Shown: in pieces, positions 1 to 8,146 of the stretch | How positions within the stretch are numbered: the first letter of the stretch is position 1 | How the letters are laid out: every line of letters starts with the position of its first letter | Origin: Bradyrhizobiaceae bacterium | Lineage (GTDB): Bacteria; Pseudomonadota; Alphaproteobacteria; Rhizobiales; Xanthobacteraceae | NCBI GenBank assembly: GCA_947481635.1 | Contig: CANKHJ010000032.1 | Span: 1 to 33,013, forward strand | Direction of reading: 5' to 3' | Length of the DNA: 33,013 nt | Made by a program: the position numbers and the translations under genes | The notes under the pieces: generated by a model | The model's input: only the letters and a program-made list of their open reading frames with translations | What the model was told of the DNA's origin: nothing | Databases searched by the model: none

Positions 1-257
1 ACCTGATAGGTGACGTTGCCTTTGCGGATTCCGTTCTTGGTCGCCTCGCGGAATTGCTGCAGCATGAACTGGTCGGCCGCGGCAAATTCCGCAAGCGGAC
101 CGGTCGCCGGGCTCACGTATCCGATCTTGATCACGCGCGCCTGCGCGATTGCCGGCGCGTAGACGCCGGTGGTCGCGGCAGCCACGCCGGACGCACCGGC
201 AAATTGAAGAAGCTTGCGGCGATCGATGCCGGTCGTTGGAATGCTCAGCTTGGCCAT
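1..257 (-). CDS. ABC transporter substrate-binding protein, branched-chain amino-acid type (partial, N-terminus only)
   Basis: Only the first ~85 codons are present; the gene runs off the left edge. The protein starts MAKLSIPTTGIDRRKLLQFA, a twin-arginine-like leader (RRKLLQF then an Ala/Gly-rich core) ending near APAIAQA. The mature part begins VIKIGYVSPATGPLAEFAAA, the usual opening of periplasmic binding proteins of the Leu/Ile/Val (Peripla_BP_6) type. The ATG at 257 is preceded by GGGAG about 9 bases upstream. The gene is divergent from the IclR regulator, and the shared intergenic region carries two palindromes, so import of the inducer or substrate is a fair inference. The ligand cannot be read from this fragment. 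Confidence 0.8.
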   Translation of the reverse strand, partial: MAKLSIPTTGIDRRKLLQFAGASGVAAATTGVYAPAIAQARVIKIGYVSPATGPLAEFAAADQFMLQQFREATKNGIRKGNVTYQ

Positions 258-455
258 CAGCGTTTCTCCCTTGGACACATGTTTTTGGACATCGTTGACG
301 GACGGCGCGATTGCGCGCGCCCGGTTCACCGGCGCGTCGGACGACAGAGATGAGATGTGACAATCCAGGCGCCGCGTATGCGGTTCACCGGCATGGCAGG
401 CTCCTCCCCAGCGTCCTCAGCGCCATTTTTGTGCGCTTTACAGGCGGAACGAGTT

Positions 456-489
456 GTTCGATAATCGAACACAAGTTCGCTTATCGAGC
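456..489. promoter_or_regulatory. Paired 15-bp palindromes, probable IclR operator (left)
   Basis: Site 1 is GTTCGATAATCGAAC at 456-470, a perfect inverted repeat around a central A. Site 2 is GTTCGCTTATCGAGC at 475-489, the same pattern with changes. The starts are 19 bp apart. The pair lies 23 bp before the proposed GTG start of the IclR gene, between it and the divergent binding-protein gene. The sequence resembles the 15-bp motif I recall for PcaR-type IclR regulators. The same arrangement recurs at 1455-1488. Assignment to the adjacent IclR protein is inference. Confidence 0.75.
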
Positions 490-511
490 ATTATCCAAAA
501 GAGGTTGCAGG

Positions 512-1405
512 GTGTCAACGGCGCAACGTCCGCTCACGGCCGCTACTGCACCGGCAAAACACCGCCGCCCGTCTCCGGCGCTCCATGAAACACGCGCCGA
601 CCACCGCACCGACGACGGCCGGAAAAGCGAGCAGATCCACGACAAGGAGTTCATGACAACGCTGGCCAAGGGCCTCGCCGTGCTGGGCGCCTTCGACAAG
701 AAGCGGCCGACGATGACGCTCTCGCAGGCGGCGCAGGCGGTAGACCTGTCGCGCGCCACCGCACGGCGCGTGCTGCGCACCCTCACCAAGCTCGGCTATG
801 TCGAACAGAACGGCACGCAATTCTCGCTGTCGCCGCGCATCCTGCAACTCGGCTTCGCCTTCCTCTCGACGCAGAACTGGATCGAGCGCGCGTTGCCGCT
901 GATGCGAGGCTTAAGCGAGCGCATGCATGAGTCCTGCTCGGCGGCGATCCTCGAAGGAACCGACGTGGTCTATGTCGCGCGCGTTCCGACCGCACGCATC
1001 ATGTCGGTCGCGATTTCGGTCGGCACCCGCCTCCCCGCTTTTCACTCGTCGATGGGACGCGTGATGCTCGGCTTTCTCGACGAAGCGGAAATCTGGCGGC
1101 GGCTGAACTCGGTCTCGCTCGCGCCGCTGACGCCGTCTTCGATCACTGACCCGCAGGGATTGTTCGATCGCATCCGCGCGGATCACGAACAGGGTTTCTC
1201 GATCGTCGATGAAGAACTCGAGCGTGGACTGCGATCGATCGCCGTCGCGGTGGTCGATCAGACCGGCGAAGCGCGCGGCGCGCTCAATCTCTCCACCCAC
1301 ACCACGCGCACGACGCGCAACGAGATGCGCGACCTGTTCCTGCCGATGTTGAAAACGACCGCGGCGCAGATCTTCATGCCGGCGAGCGCAGAGCCATCCT
1401 CGTAA
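512..1405 (+). CDS. IclR-family transcriptional regulator (PcaR/PobR-like)
   Basis: An ~297-residue protein. After a basic, probably disordered N-terminus comes [18 protein letters not shown], the conserved opening of the IclR winged helix, then [19 protein letters not shown] (recognition helix) and LGYVEQNG (wing). The C-terminal effector domain follows ([47 protein letters not shown]). This fits aromatic-responsive IclR proteins of the PcaR/PobR/PcaU group. I prefer the GTG at 512, which has AAGAGG seven bases upstream. An ATG at 653 would cut into the conserved DKEFMT segment and its AAGGAG is only three bases away. A frame start at 311 is possible but would overlap the operators. It probably controls itself, the divergent transporter and hpaB through the palindrome pairs. 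Confidence 0.88.
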   Translation: MSTAQRPLTAATAPAKHRRPSPALHETRADHRTDDGRKSEQIHDKEFMTTLAKGLAVLGAFDKKRPTMTLSQAAQAVDLSRATARRVLRTLTKLGYVEQNGTQFSLSPRILQLGFAFLSTQNWIERALPLMRGLSERMHESCSAAILEGTDVVYVARVPTARIMSVAISVGTRLPAFHSSMGRVMLGFLDEAEIWRRLNSVSLAPLTPSSITDPQGLFDRIRADHEQGFSIVDEELERGLRSIAVAVVDQTGEARGALNLSTHTTRTTRNEMRDLFLPMLKTTAAQIFMPASAEPSS

Positions 1406-1454
1406 GCGATCACTCGCTTGCGTTGACGAAACTGCGACGCTATCGTTTTCTAAA

Positions 1455-1488
1455 GTTCGAATAACGCACGTATGTTCGATTAACGAAC
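1455..1488. promoter_or_regulatory. Paired 15-bp palindromes, probable IclR operator in front of hpaB
   Basis: GTTCGAATAACGCAC at 1455-1469 and GTTCGATTAACGAAC at 1474-1488 match the two sites at 456-489 in half-site sequence (GTTCG...CGNAC) and in 19-bp start-to-start spacing. The second ends 23 bases before the hpaB ATG. A possible -35 (TTGACG, 1423-1428) lies just upstream with no convincing -10, so whether the sites activate or repress cannot be told. Confidence 0.75.
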
Positions 1489-1511
1489 AGCGTCATGTGG
1501 GGAGGATGGTC

Positions 1512-3119
1512 ATGGTGACCGCAGCAAGCGACGCCGAAAAAATCGCATACGCGCGCCGGCCTGAATCGATCGGCAATGTCAAAGTCAGCCAGCCGATGAA
1601 CGGCAACGAGTTTCTGGAGTCGCTGCGCGACGGCCGCGAGATCTACATCTACGGCGAACGCGTCAAGGACGTGACGACGCATCCCGCGTTCCGCAACACC
1701 GCCCGCATGGTCGCGCGGCTTTACGATGCGATGCACGACCCGAAGCATCAGGCCAAGCTGATGGTGCCGACCGACACCGGCAATGGCGGCATGACGCATG
1801 GTTATTTCAAGTCCCCGAAAAACATTGAGGAATCCGTCGCCGGACGCGATGCGATCGCGGAATGGGCGAAGCTCTCCTATGGCTGGCTCGGCCGCGCGCC
1901 GGATTACAAGGCGGCGTTCCTCGGCACGCTCGGCGCCAATGCGGATTTCTACGATCCATATCAGGAGAACGCGAAGCGCTGGTACAAATTCAGCCAGGAA
2001 CGAGTCCCGTTCGTGAATCACGCGATCATCCATCCACCGGTCGATCGCGACCGGCCGCCGCAGGAAGTCGGCGACGTCTATTGCCATGTGGAGAAGGAAA
2101 CCGACGCCGGCATCATCGTGTCCGGCGCGAAAGTGGTCGCGACCGGATCGGCGCTGACCAACTACACCTTCGTCGCGCATCACGGCCTGGTTCCCGTCGG
2201 CGACAAGAACTTCGCGGCGATCTTCATGATCCCGACCGGCGCGCCGGGTGTGAAGCTGATCTGCCGCACGTCCTACGAGATGACCTCGACCGCGATGGGC
2301 AGCGCGTTCGACTATCCGCTGTCGAGCCGGCTCGACGAGAACGACGCCGTGTTCATCATGGACAAGGTGCTGGTGCCTTGGGAAAACGTGTTCTGCTACG
2401 GCGATGTGGAGAAGGCGAACAACTTCTTCCCACGCACCGGCTTCCTGCCGCGCGCGCTGCTGCATGGCTGCACGCGCCTCGCGGTGAAGCTCGACTTCAT
2501 CGCCGGCCTGCTGCTCAAGGCGGTCGAGGCGACCGGCAGCAAGGACTTCCGCGGCGTACAGGCCAATGTCGGCGAGGTGCTGGTGTGGCGCAATCTGTTC
2601 TGGGGCCTCTCGGAAGCGATGGTGCGCAATCCCAAACCCTGGATCGGCGACTACATGCTGCCGGATATCGAACCGGCCGGCGCCTACCAGATCATCTCGA
2701 CGATGGCCTATAGCAAGGTGAAGAACATTATCGAGCAGACCGTCGCCTCGGGCCTGATCTATCTCAATTCATCGGCGCGCGATTTCAAGAACCCGGACAT
2801 CCGGCCCTACATCGACAAATACATGCGCGGCTCGAATGGCTACAAGGCCGAGGAACGCGTGAAGCTCCTGAAGCTGCTCTGGGATTCGATCGGCACCGAA
2901 TTCGGCGGCCGCCACGAGCTCTATGAGATCAATTATGGCGGCTCGACCGAAGAGATCCGGCGCTACGTGCTGTTCGGCGCGCAGGCGCTGGGCACCGCCG
3001 ACAAGCTCAAGGGCTTCGCCGAGCAATGCATGGCCGAATATGATCTCGACGGCTGGAAGGTGCCCGACCTGCAGGATCCGGACGAGATGAGCTACCACGT
3101 GATGCGGCAGGGCAAGTAG
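1512..3119 (+). CDS. hpaB: 4-hydroxyphenylacetate 3-monooxygenase, oxygenase component (HpaB family)
   Basis: A 535-residue flavin-dependent monooxygenase; family members use FADH2 and O2 to ortho-hydroxylate phenols such as 4-hydroxyphenylacetate to catechols. Long stretches match E. coli HpaB as I remember it: [52 protein letters not shown]-like C-terminus. The substrate-binding Arg, Tyr and His known from Thermus HpaB are present (GRAPDY, about R128 and Y132; NHAI, about H170). The ATG at 1512 is chosen because GGGGAGG ends six bases before it; GTG 1497 and ATG 1506 overlap or abut that ribosome site. No HpaC flavin reductase lies in the window, so a partner must come from elsewhere. It sits 106 bases after the IclR gene behind two palindromes. 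The exact phenol is not certain. Confidence 0.9.
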   Translation: MVTAASDAEKIAYARRPESIGNVKVSQPMNGNEFLESLRDGREIYIYGERVKDVTTHPAFRNTARMVARLYDAMHDPKHQAKLMVPTDTGNGGMTHGYFKSPKNIEESVAGRDAIAEWAKLSYGWLGRAPDYKAAFLGTLGANADFYDPYQENAKRWYKFSQERVPFVNHAIIHPPVDRDRPPQEVGDVYCHVEKETDAGIIVSGAKVVATGSALTNYTFVAHHGLVPVGDKNFAAIFMIPTGAPGVKLICRTSYEMTSTAMGSAFDYPLSSRLDENDAVFIMDKVLVPWENVFCYGDVEKANNFFPRTGFLPRALLHGCTRLAVKLDFIAGLLLKAVEATGSKDFRGVQANVGEVLVWRNLFWGLSEAMVRNPKPWIGDYMLPDIEPAGAYQIISTMAYSKVKNIIEQTVASGLIYLNSSARDFKNPDIRPYIDKYMRGSNGYKAEERVKLLKLLWDSIGTEFGGRHELYEINYGGSTEEIRRYVLFGAQALGTADKLKGFAEQCMAEYDLDGWKVPDLQDPDEMSYHVMRQGK

Positions 3120-3138
3120 TCACCACGGGGCCCGCGGT

Positions 3139-4098
3139 TCACGTCGGCAGCAGCGCGCCAAATCGCGGCACCGGCGTTGGCAACGGCTCGACGTCAGGCG
3201 CGGGTTTCGACCCGCCTTCCTTGGCCTCGCCGATCCAATGCTGGTTGCCGTAGGCCGGATTCCACAGACTCGGCTTCCAGTCGTCGTCGAGATAGTCGCC
3301 ATCGGCGGCATATTCCACTTCGCCGCCGGCCGGCGACTTCATGTAGAAGAACACGATCGAGGAAATGCGATGCCGGCCGAAGCCGACACCGGCCTTCCAG
3401 CCTTGGCGCTGCATGTGGTTGGCGCCGGCCATCAGTTCGTCGATCGAATCCACCCCCAGCGCCATGTGATTGAAACTGAGCTGGTTCTTCAGGAAAAACA
3501 GATTGTGGTGCTCGTTCCGCCCCTGCGCACGCAGGAAGACGCCGCGGCCGCGCGACATATCCGAGATGCGAAACTTGAGCCGTCCAACGTAGAAGTCGAG
3601 CGCCGCGTCGACATCCGGCACGGCGAACACGACGTGCTGGATCAGCTTCGGCTCCGCCCGGTCATACCAACGGCGCGGCGTATTCCAGCGGTCGCGGCTG
3701 GTCAGCGTGTTCTCGACCGTGGCGACCGGCTCGAGCGGCTGCCGCTTGAAGATGCGGAACCCGATGCGGATGCCGTTCGGATCGACGCAACGCAGCGTTC
3801 CCTCGGAATCGCGAACGACTTCACGGTCGCGCCGAAGCTCGGTTTCGACCTCGCGCAGGCTCGCTTCGTCGTCGACGCCCCAGATCACCTCGCGGGGTCC
3901 ATCGCCCGGCAAAAACGCTGGCGGCAAGGCAGGATCGCCGGCCGCACGAATCTTGACGTGAGAGCCTTCGGCCAGACGGAAGTCGGTCTTGTCACCCTCG
4001 CTCCGCTGAACCGTCAGGCCGAAATCCTTGAAAAACTGCGCGGCCTTCGCGGGCTCGCTCGCACCAAAGATCACCGTCTCTATACCATTGATTGCCAT
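3139..4098 (-). CDS. VOC-superfamily extradiol ring-cleavage dioxygenase
   Basis: A 319-residue protein with two vicinal-oxygen-chelate domains (about 5-118 and 150-285), the layout of type I extradiol dioxygenases that open catechols next to the diol using Fe(II). The C-terminal domain carries the metal triad expected: H155 (LIQHVVFAV), H211 (FNHMALGV) and E262 (GGEVEYAAD). The pair H197-H198 (NEHHNLFF) fits the active-site acid/base histidine. The N-terminal domain lacks these ligands, as usual. The start has GGGAGGA five bases upstream. It is the last gene of the minus-strand run, 21 bases after the cyclodeaminase-like gene, and converges on hpaB with a 19-base gap. A catechol made by HpaB or by the Rieske/SDR pair would be a logical substrate; this is inference. 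Confidence 0.85.
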   Translation of the reverse strand: MAINGIETVIFGASEPAKAAQFFKDFGLTVQRSEGDKTDFRLAEGSHVKIRAAGDPALPPAFLPGDGPREVIWGVDDEASLREVETELRRDREVVRDSEGTLRCVDPNGIRIGFRIFKRQPLEPVATVENTLTSRDRWNTPRRWYDRAEPKLIQHVVFAVPDVDAALDFYVGRLKFRISDMSRGRGVFLRAQGRNEHHNLFFLKNQLSFNHMALGVDSIDELMAGANHMQRQGWKAGVGFGRHRISSIVFFYMKSPAGGEVEYAADGDYLDDDWKPSLWNPAYGNQHWIGEAKEGGSKPAPDVEPLPTPVPRFGALLPT

Positions 4099-4119
4099 CG
4101 CGTCCTCCCGGCATCAGGC

Positions 4120-5115
4120 TCAGCTGTTGCGCCCGATGCTCTGTTTGATTTTGATATCGAGGTCGAGCGACCGCCCCAGCGCCTTGCTGCTCGCCCGGAG
4201 CGCGACATATTCCGCAAAGACGACGTCCTGTAGCGCCGACCCGACCGATTTGAACATCACGATGCCGCGCCGCTCCCCCCGGGCGGATGCGATGCGCCCC
4301 TGGATCAGGTCGTGCAACGAGAACATCTTGTCCTCGAAGACGAGCTTCGCTGCCTTCGCAGCGATCATGTCGCCGGTATCCGCGGCAAGCTCCTCCGGCA
4401 CGTCGGAGACGATCAATGAGGCGCGCTCGACCACCGACACATCGATTTCGCGCTGGCTCGGCGTCGTCGATCCAACCGAGATCACCACCGCGTCGGGATT
4501 CAGCCAGTCGCCGAACAGCAGCGGAGTTTCGTCCCGCGACCGGGCCGCGGCGATCACATGCGTCGCGCCGCGTACCGCCTCCTCCACCGAAGCCGTGGCG
4601 CGCGCGGCAATACCGAAATCCCGTTGCGCCTGATTGGCAAGGGCTTGCCGGTTGGCTTCCGTCGGGCTGTAAATCGCGAGCGAGCGGATCTTGCGGGTCG
4701 CTGCCAGCGCCTGGAAATGCGTCTGCGCCTCGAGTCCCGATCCGATGATACAGAGATCGAGCGCGCCGTCTGGATCGAGCGCTTCCAGCGCCGCGGCGGA
4801 CGTCGCCGAGGTCCGCAATGCCGTGATCGAAACACCGTCGATCAGATAGGCGAGCTCACCGGTCTCCTTGTCGAACAGGGTAATGACGTAGGCGAGCCGC
4901 CCCTCGCGGGTCCGTGAGATCTGCTTCACCCCGTTATAGCGTCCGGATGACGGAATCGCCGGCATGCAGCGCAGCCAGGCGCTGCGGTCCGCCGCCACCA
5001 CCCGTCCCGGCGCCCCTTTCGGCGCCAGCGGCGCCGCGTAGGCATCGCGGATGCAGGCGATCGCAGACGGCCAATCGAATACGGCTTCGGTCTCGGCGGC
5101 CGTCAGGAAGATCAT
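4120..5115 (-). CDS. Ornithine cyclodeaminase / mu-crystallin family NAD(P)-dependent enzyme
   Basis: A 331-residue member of the OCD/mu-crystallin family. An N-terminal dimerisation segment includes YNGVKQISRTREG (the family's conserved Lys region) and ITALRTSATSAAALEAL. A Rossmann domain starts at IIGSGLEAQTHFQAL, and VVISVGSTTPSQREID follows, as is usual. Family members are ornithine cyclodeaminases, alanine or imine reductases and ketimine reductases, so activity on an imine or amino acid is likely but the substrate is not readable. In this operon it could reduce or deaminate a nitrogen-containing intermediate, which would hint that the degraded compound contains nitrogen. AAGGA lies upstream of the ATG at 5115. 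An 86-base gap carrying a palindromic repeat separates it from the aldolase gene. Confidence 0.85.
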   Translation of the reverse strand: MIFLTAAETEAVFDWPSAIACIRDAYAAPLAPKGAPGRVVAADRSAWLRCMPAIPSSGRYNGVKQISRTREGRLAYVITLFDKETGELAYLIDGVSITALRTSATSAAALEALDPDGALDLCIIGSGLEAQTHFQALAATRKIRSLAIYSPTEANRQALANQAQRDFGIAARATASVEEAVRGATHVIAAARSRDETPLLFGDWLNPDAVVISVGSTTPSQREIDVSVVERASLIVSDVPEELAADTGDMIAAKAAKLVFEDKMFSLHDLIQGRIASARGERRGIVMFKSVGSALQDVVFAEYVALRASSKALGRSLDLDIKIKQSIGRNS

Positions 5116-5134
5116 CGGATGTCCTTAGCGTCTT

Positions 5135-5200
5135 GCATGATCTTTTCGGAAAACCGGACCCACTCCGATCACGTCGACGGCGAGCTATTCCGGATCATGC
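5135..5200. repeat. Short dispersed palindromic repeat inside an operon
   Basis: GCATGATC at 5135-5142 and GATCATGC at 5193-5200 are perfect inverted ends. The interior contains TTTTCGGAAAACCGG and ATTCCGGATC. It resembles a degenerate copy of the GCATGATCTTTTCCGAAAACC-type hairpin repeat common in Bradyrhizobium and relatives (from memory). It starts about 20 bases upstream of the cyclodeaminase-like ATG and abuts the aldolase stop codon, so it lies in the transcript and could act as a processing or stability element. Confidence 0.6.
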
Positions 5201-5201
5201 G

Positions 5202-6221
5202 CTAGGCCGGGTTGCGGCCGATGAAATACTCGGCATCGGAATCGGTCGAGGGATTGAGCCCGCTGGCGACCATTGCAGCGCGCAACGTCCGCATGTGCGA
5301 GTCGATCATTTTCTGCGACGGATAGCGCAACGGCCCGCCGTTGAAGCCGTTCAGCCAGCTCTGGTATTTCCAATAGGCACGATGGATCAGCTTGGTGCCG
5401 GGCATATGCGTGGCCTGGAGATTCTTGTTCGCCATGCGCGCCGGATGCACCTCCCAGAAAATCTTCATCGCCTCTTCAAACTTGTTGTCGCGCATCAGAT
5501 TGAACATCTGCGGCACGCGATCGCGGAACAGGCAGTGATTGCTGGTCCCGCTCCATTGCATCGGATAGCTCGCCATCAGCGGAATGGCGTCGGCCTCGAT
5601 CGGGCAAGTGACCACCACCTCTTCGGCATGGCGCCGCCAGCACTGCACGAAACCGCCAATCGTCGGCATGCCGCCTTCCGCCTTGATACAGACGATGTTC
5701 TTGATGTCGGCGACGAGTTGTTCGATCAATTCCGGCGGCATGCCGGCAGCATGGACGCGTTCAAAACCCCAATGCGGCACCGGGAAAAGGATCACCCCGA
5801 GATTGGTGCTGTCGCAGAAGGCCTTGGTGTAATCGTAGATTTCCTTCGCGGTGGTCGGGCGGAAATTTCCGGGATAGCCGAGCAGAACGTAATCGGCGCC
5901 GGCCTTCTCAGCCTGCTGGACCGCCTCGATATTCTCCTTCAGCGTTCCAAAGCCCGCCTGGTGGATCATCTGAAGCTTGCCGCCGGCCTCGTCCTTCGCC
6001 CAGGACAGGAATTGGGTGTATTCCGGCACCGAGATGATGACTTCCGACACCAGCAGCGTGCCGGTGAAGCCGTATTCGATGCACTTGCGGACATCGTGGC
6101 GGATCGCCTTCTCATTCAGCCCGGTGAGATCCTCGGTGAAAGTCGGAATGATGATGTTCGCGCAGCCGCGCATGTTCTGGCGCGCCCATGCCCGCGCATC
6201 GGTCTTCTTGTATCCGGCCAT
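5202..6221 (-). CDS. Dihydrodipicolinate synthase (DapA) family aldolase / hydratase-aldolase
   Basis: A 339-residue class I aldolase-fold protein. IIIPTFTEDLTGLNEKAI (strand 1 of the barrel), GADYVLLGYPGNF and the Schiff-base Lys in NIVCIKAEGG (about K180) mark the DapA family. It is ~45 residues longer than typical DapA (~295), with an extended C-terminus rich in aromatic residues (YWKYQSWLNGFNGG). The usual GTTGE motif reads GTLLVSE and the usual catalytic Tyr of the YN-x-P motif appears as Phe/Pro (ILFPVP). It is therefore unlikely to make dihydrodipicolinate; a pyruvate aldolase or hydratase-aldolase in aromatic breakdown is the better guess. ATG 6221 is preferred over 6230 because the AGAGGG ribosome site abuts the latter. 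It follows the amidohydrolase gene by about 42 bases. Confidence 0.82.
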   Translation of the reverse strand: MAGYKKTDARAWARQNMRGCANIIIPTFTEDLTGLNEKAIRHDVRKCIEYGFTGTLLVSEVIISVPEYTQFLSWAKDEAGGKLQMIHQAGFGTLKENIEAVQQAEKAGADYVLLGYPGNFRPTTAKEIYDYTKAFCDSTNLGVILFPVPHWGFERVHAAGMPPELIEQLVADIKNIVCIKAEGGMPTIGGFVQCWRRHAEEVVVTCPIEADAIPLMASYPMQWSGTSNHCLFRDRVPQMFNLMRDNKFEEAMKIFWEVHPARMANKNLQATHMPGTKLIHRAYWKYQSWLNGFNGGPLRYPSQKMIDSHMRTLRAAMVASGLNPSTDSDAEYFIGRNPA

Positions 6222-6263
6222 TGGCCTCATCCCTCTTTTTGATTTCAGCGCGTGCGAGGCGGT

Positions 6264-7268
6264 TCAGTGCTTCAGCTTGAACAGGTTGATGGCGTTCTCG
6301 CCGGTGATCTTCCGATGATCCGTCTCGGACAGATTGAGTTCGTCGACCAGCTTGAAACCGTCGACGGCATCCCAGCCGAGATAGTTCGACCCGACCAGAA
6401 GATTGTCGGCCCCCATGAAGTCCAGCAGATAGCGTCGTGCCGACAGGTCGTGGATGATGGTATCGAAGTAGAAGTTCTTGAGATAGTCCCGCAGCGGCTT
6501 CTTGCCTTTGACGTCGGGCATGCGCGACTGCGCATATTCGAAGCGGCCGAACTGGTACGGCACCATGCCGCCGCCGTGCGGAATACAGATCTTCAGGTCG
6601 GGGAAGCGATCGAGCACGCCGCCAAAGGTCAGGTGGCAGAAGGCGACCGTTTCCTGGTGCACGTAGCCGGTGATCCAGGAGAGATTGTAGCGATCCATCT
6701 GACCGGTCTCGATGCCGCTCGGATACGGATGCAGGAACACCGGCATGTCGTATTTCGCGATCTTCTCGAACAGCGGCAGCAGCGATTCATCGTCCAGATT
6801 GCGGCCGGCGATGCTGTCGGTGCCGATATTGAGCCCCTTGCCACCCATGGCGATCGAACGATCGAGCTCCTTGATGGACGCATCGATATCCTGCAACGGC
6901 ACCGTCGGGATGAAGAACAGCCGATCGGGATTGACGCTGCAGAACTTCGCCAGCGAGTTGTTGACCGTGGTGGCGAACGGAACGCCGACCTCGGGCTCGG
7001 CCCAATACATGTAGCAAAGCGGACTGACGGTGACGCCCATCACGTCGATGCCGTTCTGGTCCATGCCCTCGAGACGGGCGACCGGGTTCGGTCCTTGCGG
7101 ATTCGGGATCAGCCCCTTCCCCGGTTCCGAGCGGCTGGCATAGGGACCGACCCGGAAGGTGACGCGACCCTCATCGTCGATGGTGCGTTCCGGCCCGTAT
7201 TTTCCGGCCTTCCCGATAATATCCGGCGAGGTGACATGGCTATGGATGTCCACCTTCAAGTTACGCAT
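6264..7268 (-). CDS. Amidohydrolase-2 family metalloenzyme (ACMSD-like decarboxylase or hydrolase)
   Basis: A 334-residue TIM-barrel amidohydrolase. The HxH metal motif is at the N-terminus (VDIHSH, H9 and H11). Further ligand histidines are likely in PVFLHPYP and CIPHGGG, and the late Asp in NYLGWDAV. This pattern is that of the ACMSD / gamma-resorcylate decarboxylase / 5-carboxyvanillate decarboxylase group, most of which remove CO2 from aromatic or muconate-type acids without an organic cofactor. An upstream-extended frame to 7787 exists, but the ATG at 7268 with GGGAGGAG seven bases upstream and the conserved start favour this shorter form. It lies between the SDR and aldolase genes. Substrate is unknown. 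Confidence 0.88.
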   Translation of the reverse strand: MRNLKVDIHSHVTSPDIIGKAGKYGPERTIDDEGRVTFRVGPYASRSEPGKGLIPNPQGPNPVARLEGMDQNGIDVMGVTVSPLCYMYWAEPEVGVPFATTVNNSLAKFCSVNPDRLFFIPTVPLQDIDASIKELDRSIAMGGKGLNIGTDSIAGRNLDDESLLPLFEKIAKYDMPVFLHPYPSGIETGQMDRYNLSWITGYVHQETVAFCHLTFGGVLDRFPDLKICIPHGGGMVPYQFGRFEYAQSRMPDVKGKKPLRDYLKNFYFDTIIHDLSARRYLLDFMGADNLLVGSNYLGWDAVDGFKLVDELNLSETDHRKITGENAINLFKLKH

Positions 7269-7336
7269 CGACCGCTCCTCCCGTTGAACCTCGGCATGAC
7301 GGGTCATCCCCGCCCCTGTTGCTAAATCGTGCCGCG

Positions 7337-8113
7337 TCACATGATGTTGAGACCGGCATCCACCATCAGCGAATGACCAGTGACGTAAGAGCCTTCGTCC
7401 GACGCGAGCCACAGCACCGGATAGGCAATCTCGCGCGGCTCGGCCCAGCGGCCCAGCAGCGAGTCCGATTTCTTTTCGGCGCGCAGGTCGGCTTCCGACT
7501 TGCCGCGGCCCTTGGCGCGTCCGACCGTGAATGGCGTCAACGTTCCCCCGGGACACACCGCGTTGACGCGAATGCCGTGCGGCGCCTCCTCCCACGCGAG
7601 CGTGCGGGTGAGCGACAATAGCGCTGCCTTGGAGGCGTCGTAGGCGCCAAAGCCTTTGCGCCCCATCGTCGCATAGCAGGACGAGACGATCACGACGCTC
7701 GCGCCCTTCTGCTTCCGCAACTCCGGCAGTGCCGCCCGGCAGAAGCCCACGGCCCCGAGCAGGTTCACCGACATCACCTTTTCCCATTCGGCGATGTTTG
7801 CGTTCTCGATCGAGTCGAGATTGCGCACCGCGGCATTGCTCACCAGGACATGCAACGCGCCAAAGGCGTCGACCGCTGTCCTGACCGCCTTGGCGGCGTC
7901 GTCCGGGTTGGTCACGTCGGCGGCGAGGTGCACGACCCGCGCCGACGGCACGCGTTCGCGGATCGCCGCGGCGGTCGCAGCAAGCGCGTCAGCATTGCTG
8001 TCGACCAGCAGCGCCTGGCCGCCTTCGGCGCAGAACAGCTCTCCGACTGCCGCGCCGATCCCGCCTCCGCCGCCTGTGATGACGGCGGCCTTTCCGGCCA
8101 TGCGTCCTGCCAT
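7337..8113 (-). CDS. Short-chain dehydrogenase/reductase (SDR), classical type
   Basis: A 258-residue classical SDR. The cofactor loop TGGGGGIG is at 13-20, an acidic D38 at the end of strand 2 suggests NAD(H) over NADP(H), NAA is at 93-95, and the catalytic set is N117, S145, Y158 and K162 (YDASK). The tail VTGHSLMVDAGLNIM is typical. Next to a Rieske oxygenase, a cis-dihydrodiol dehydrogenase role is possible, but SDR sequence does not fix the substrate. Two ATGs are close together (8113 and 8101, MAGRMAGK). I keep the first, with GGGAG about 10 bases upstream; the second is also credible. It is spaced 33 bases after the Rieske gene. Confidence 0.9.
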   Translation of the reverse strand: MAGRMAGKAAVITGGGGGIGAAVGELFCAEGGQALLVDSNADALAATAAAIRERVPSARVVHLAADVTNPDDAAKAVRTAVDAFGALHVLVSNAAVRNLDSIENANIAEWEKVMSVNLLGAVGFCRAALPELRKQKGASVVIVSSCYATMGRKGFGAYDASKAALLSLTRTLAWEEAPHGIRVNAVCPGGTLTPFTVGRAKGRGKSEADLRAEKKSDSLLGRWAEPREIAYPVLWLASDEGSYVTGHSLMVDAGLNIM

Positions 8114-8146
8114 CCGTCCCGGTCTCCCAATCTGCCTTCGCTGTCC

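Noticed and set aside
3119-3139. Shared bidirectional terminator between hpaB and the extradiol gene
   Set aside because: The 19-base gap contains only a short GC-rich partial palindrome and no U-run, so I do not call a terminator.
4914-6242. 442-codon open frame on the plus strand
   Set aside because: Antisense shadow of the aldolase gene; no domain recognised.
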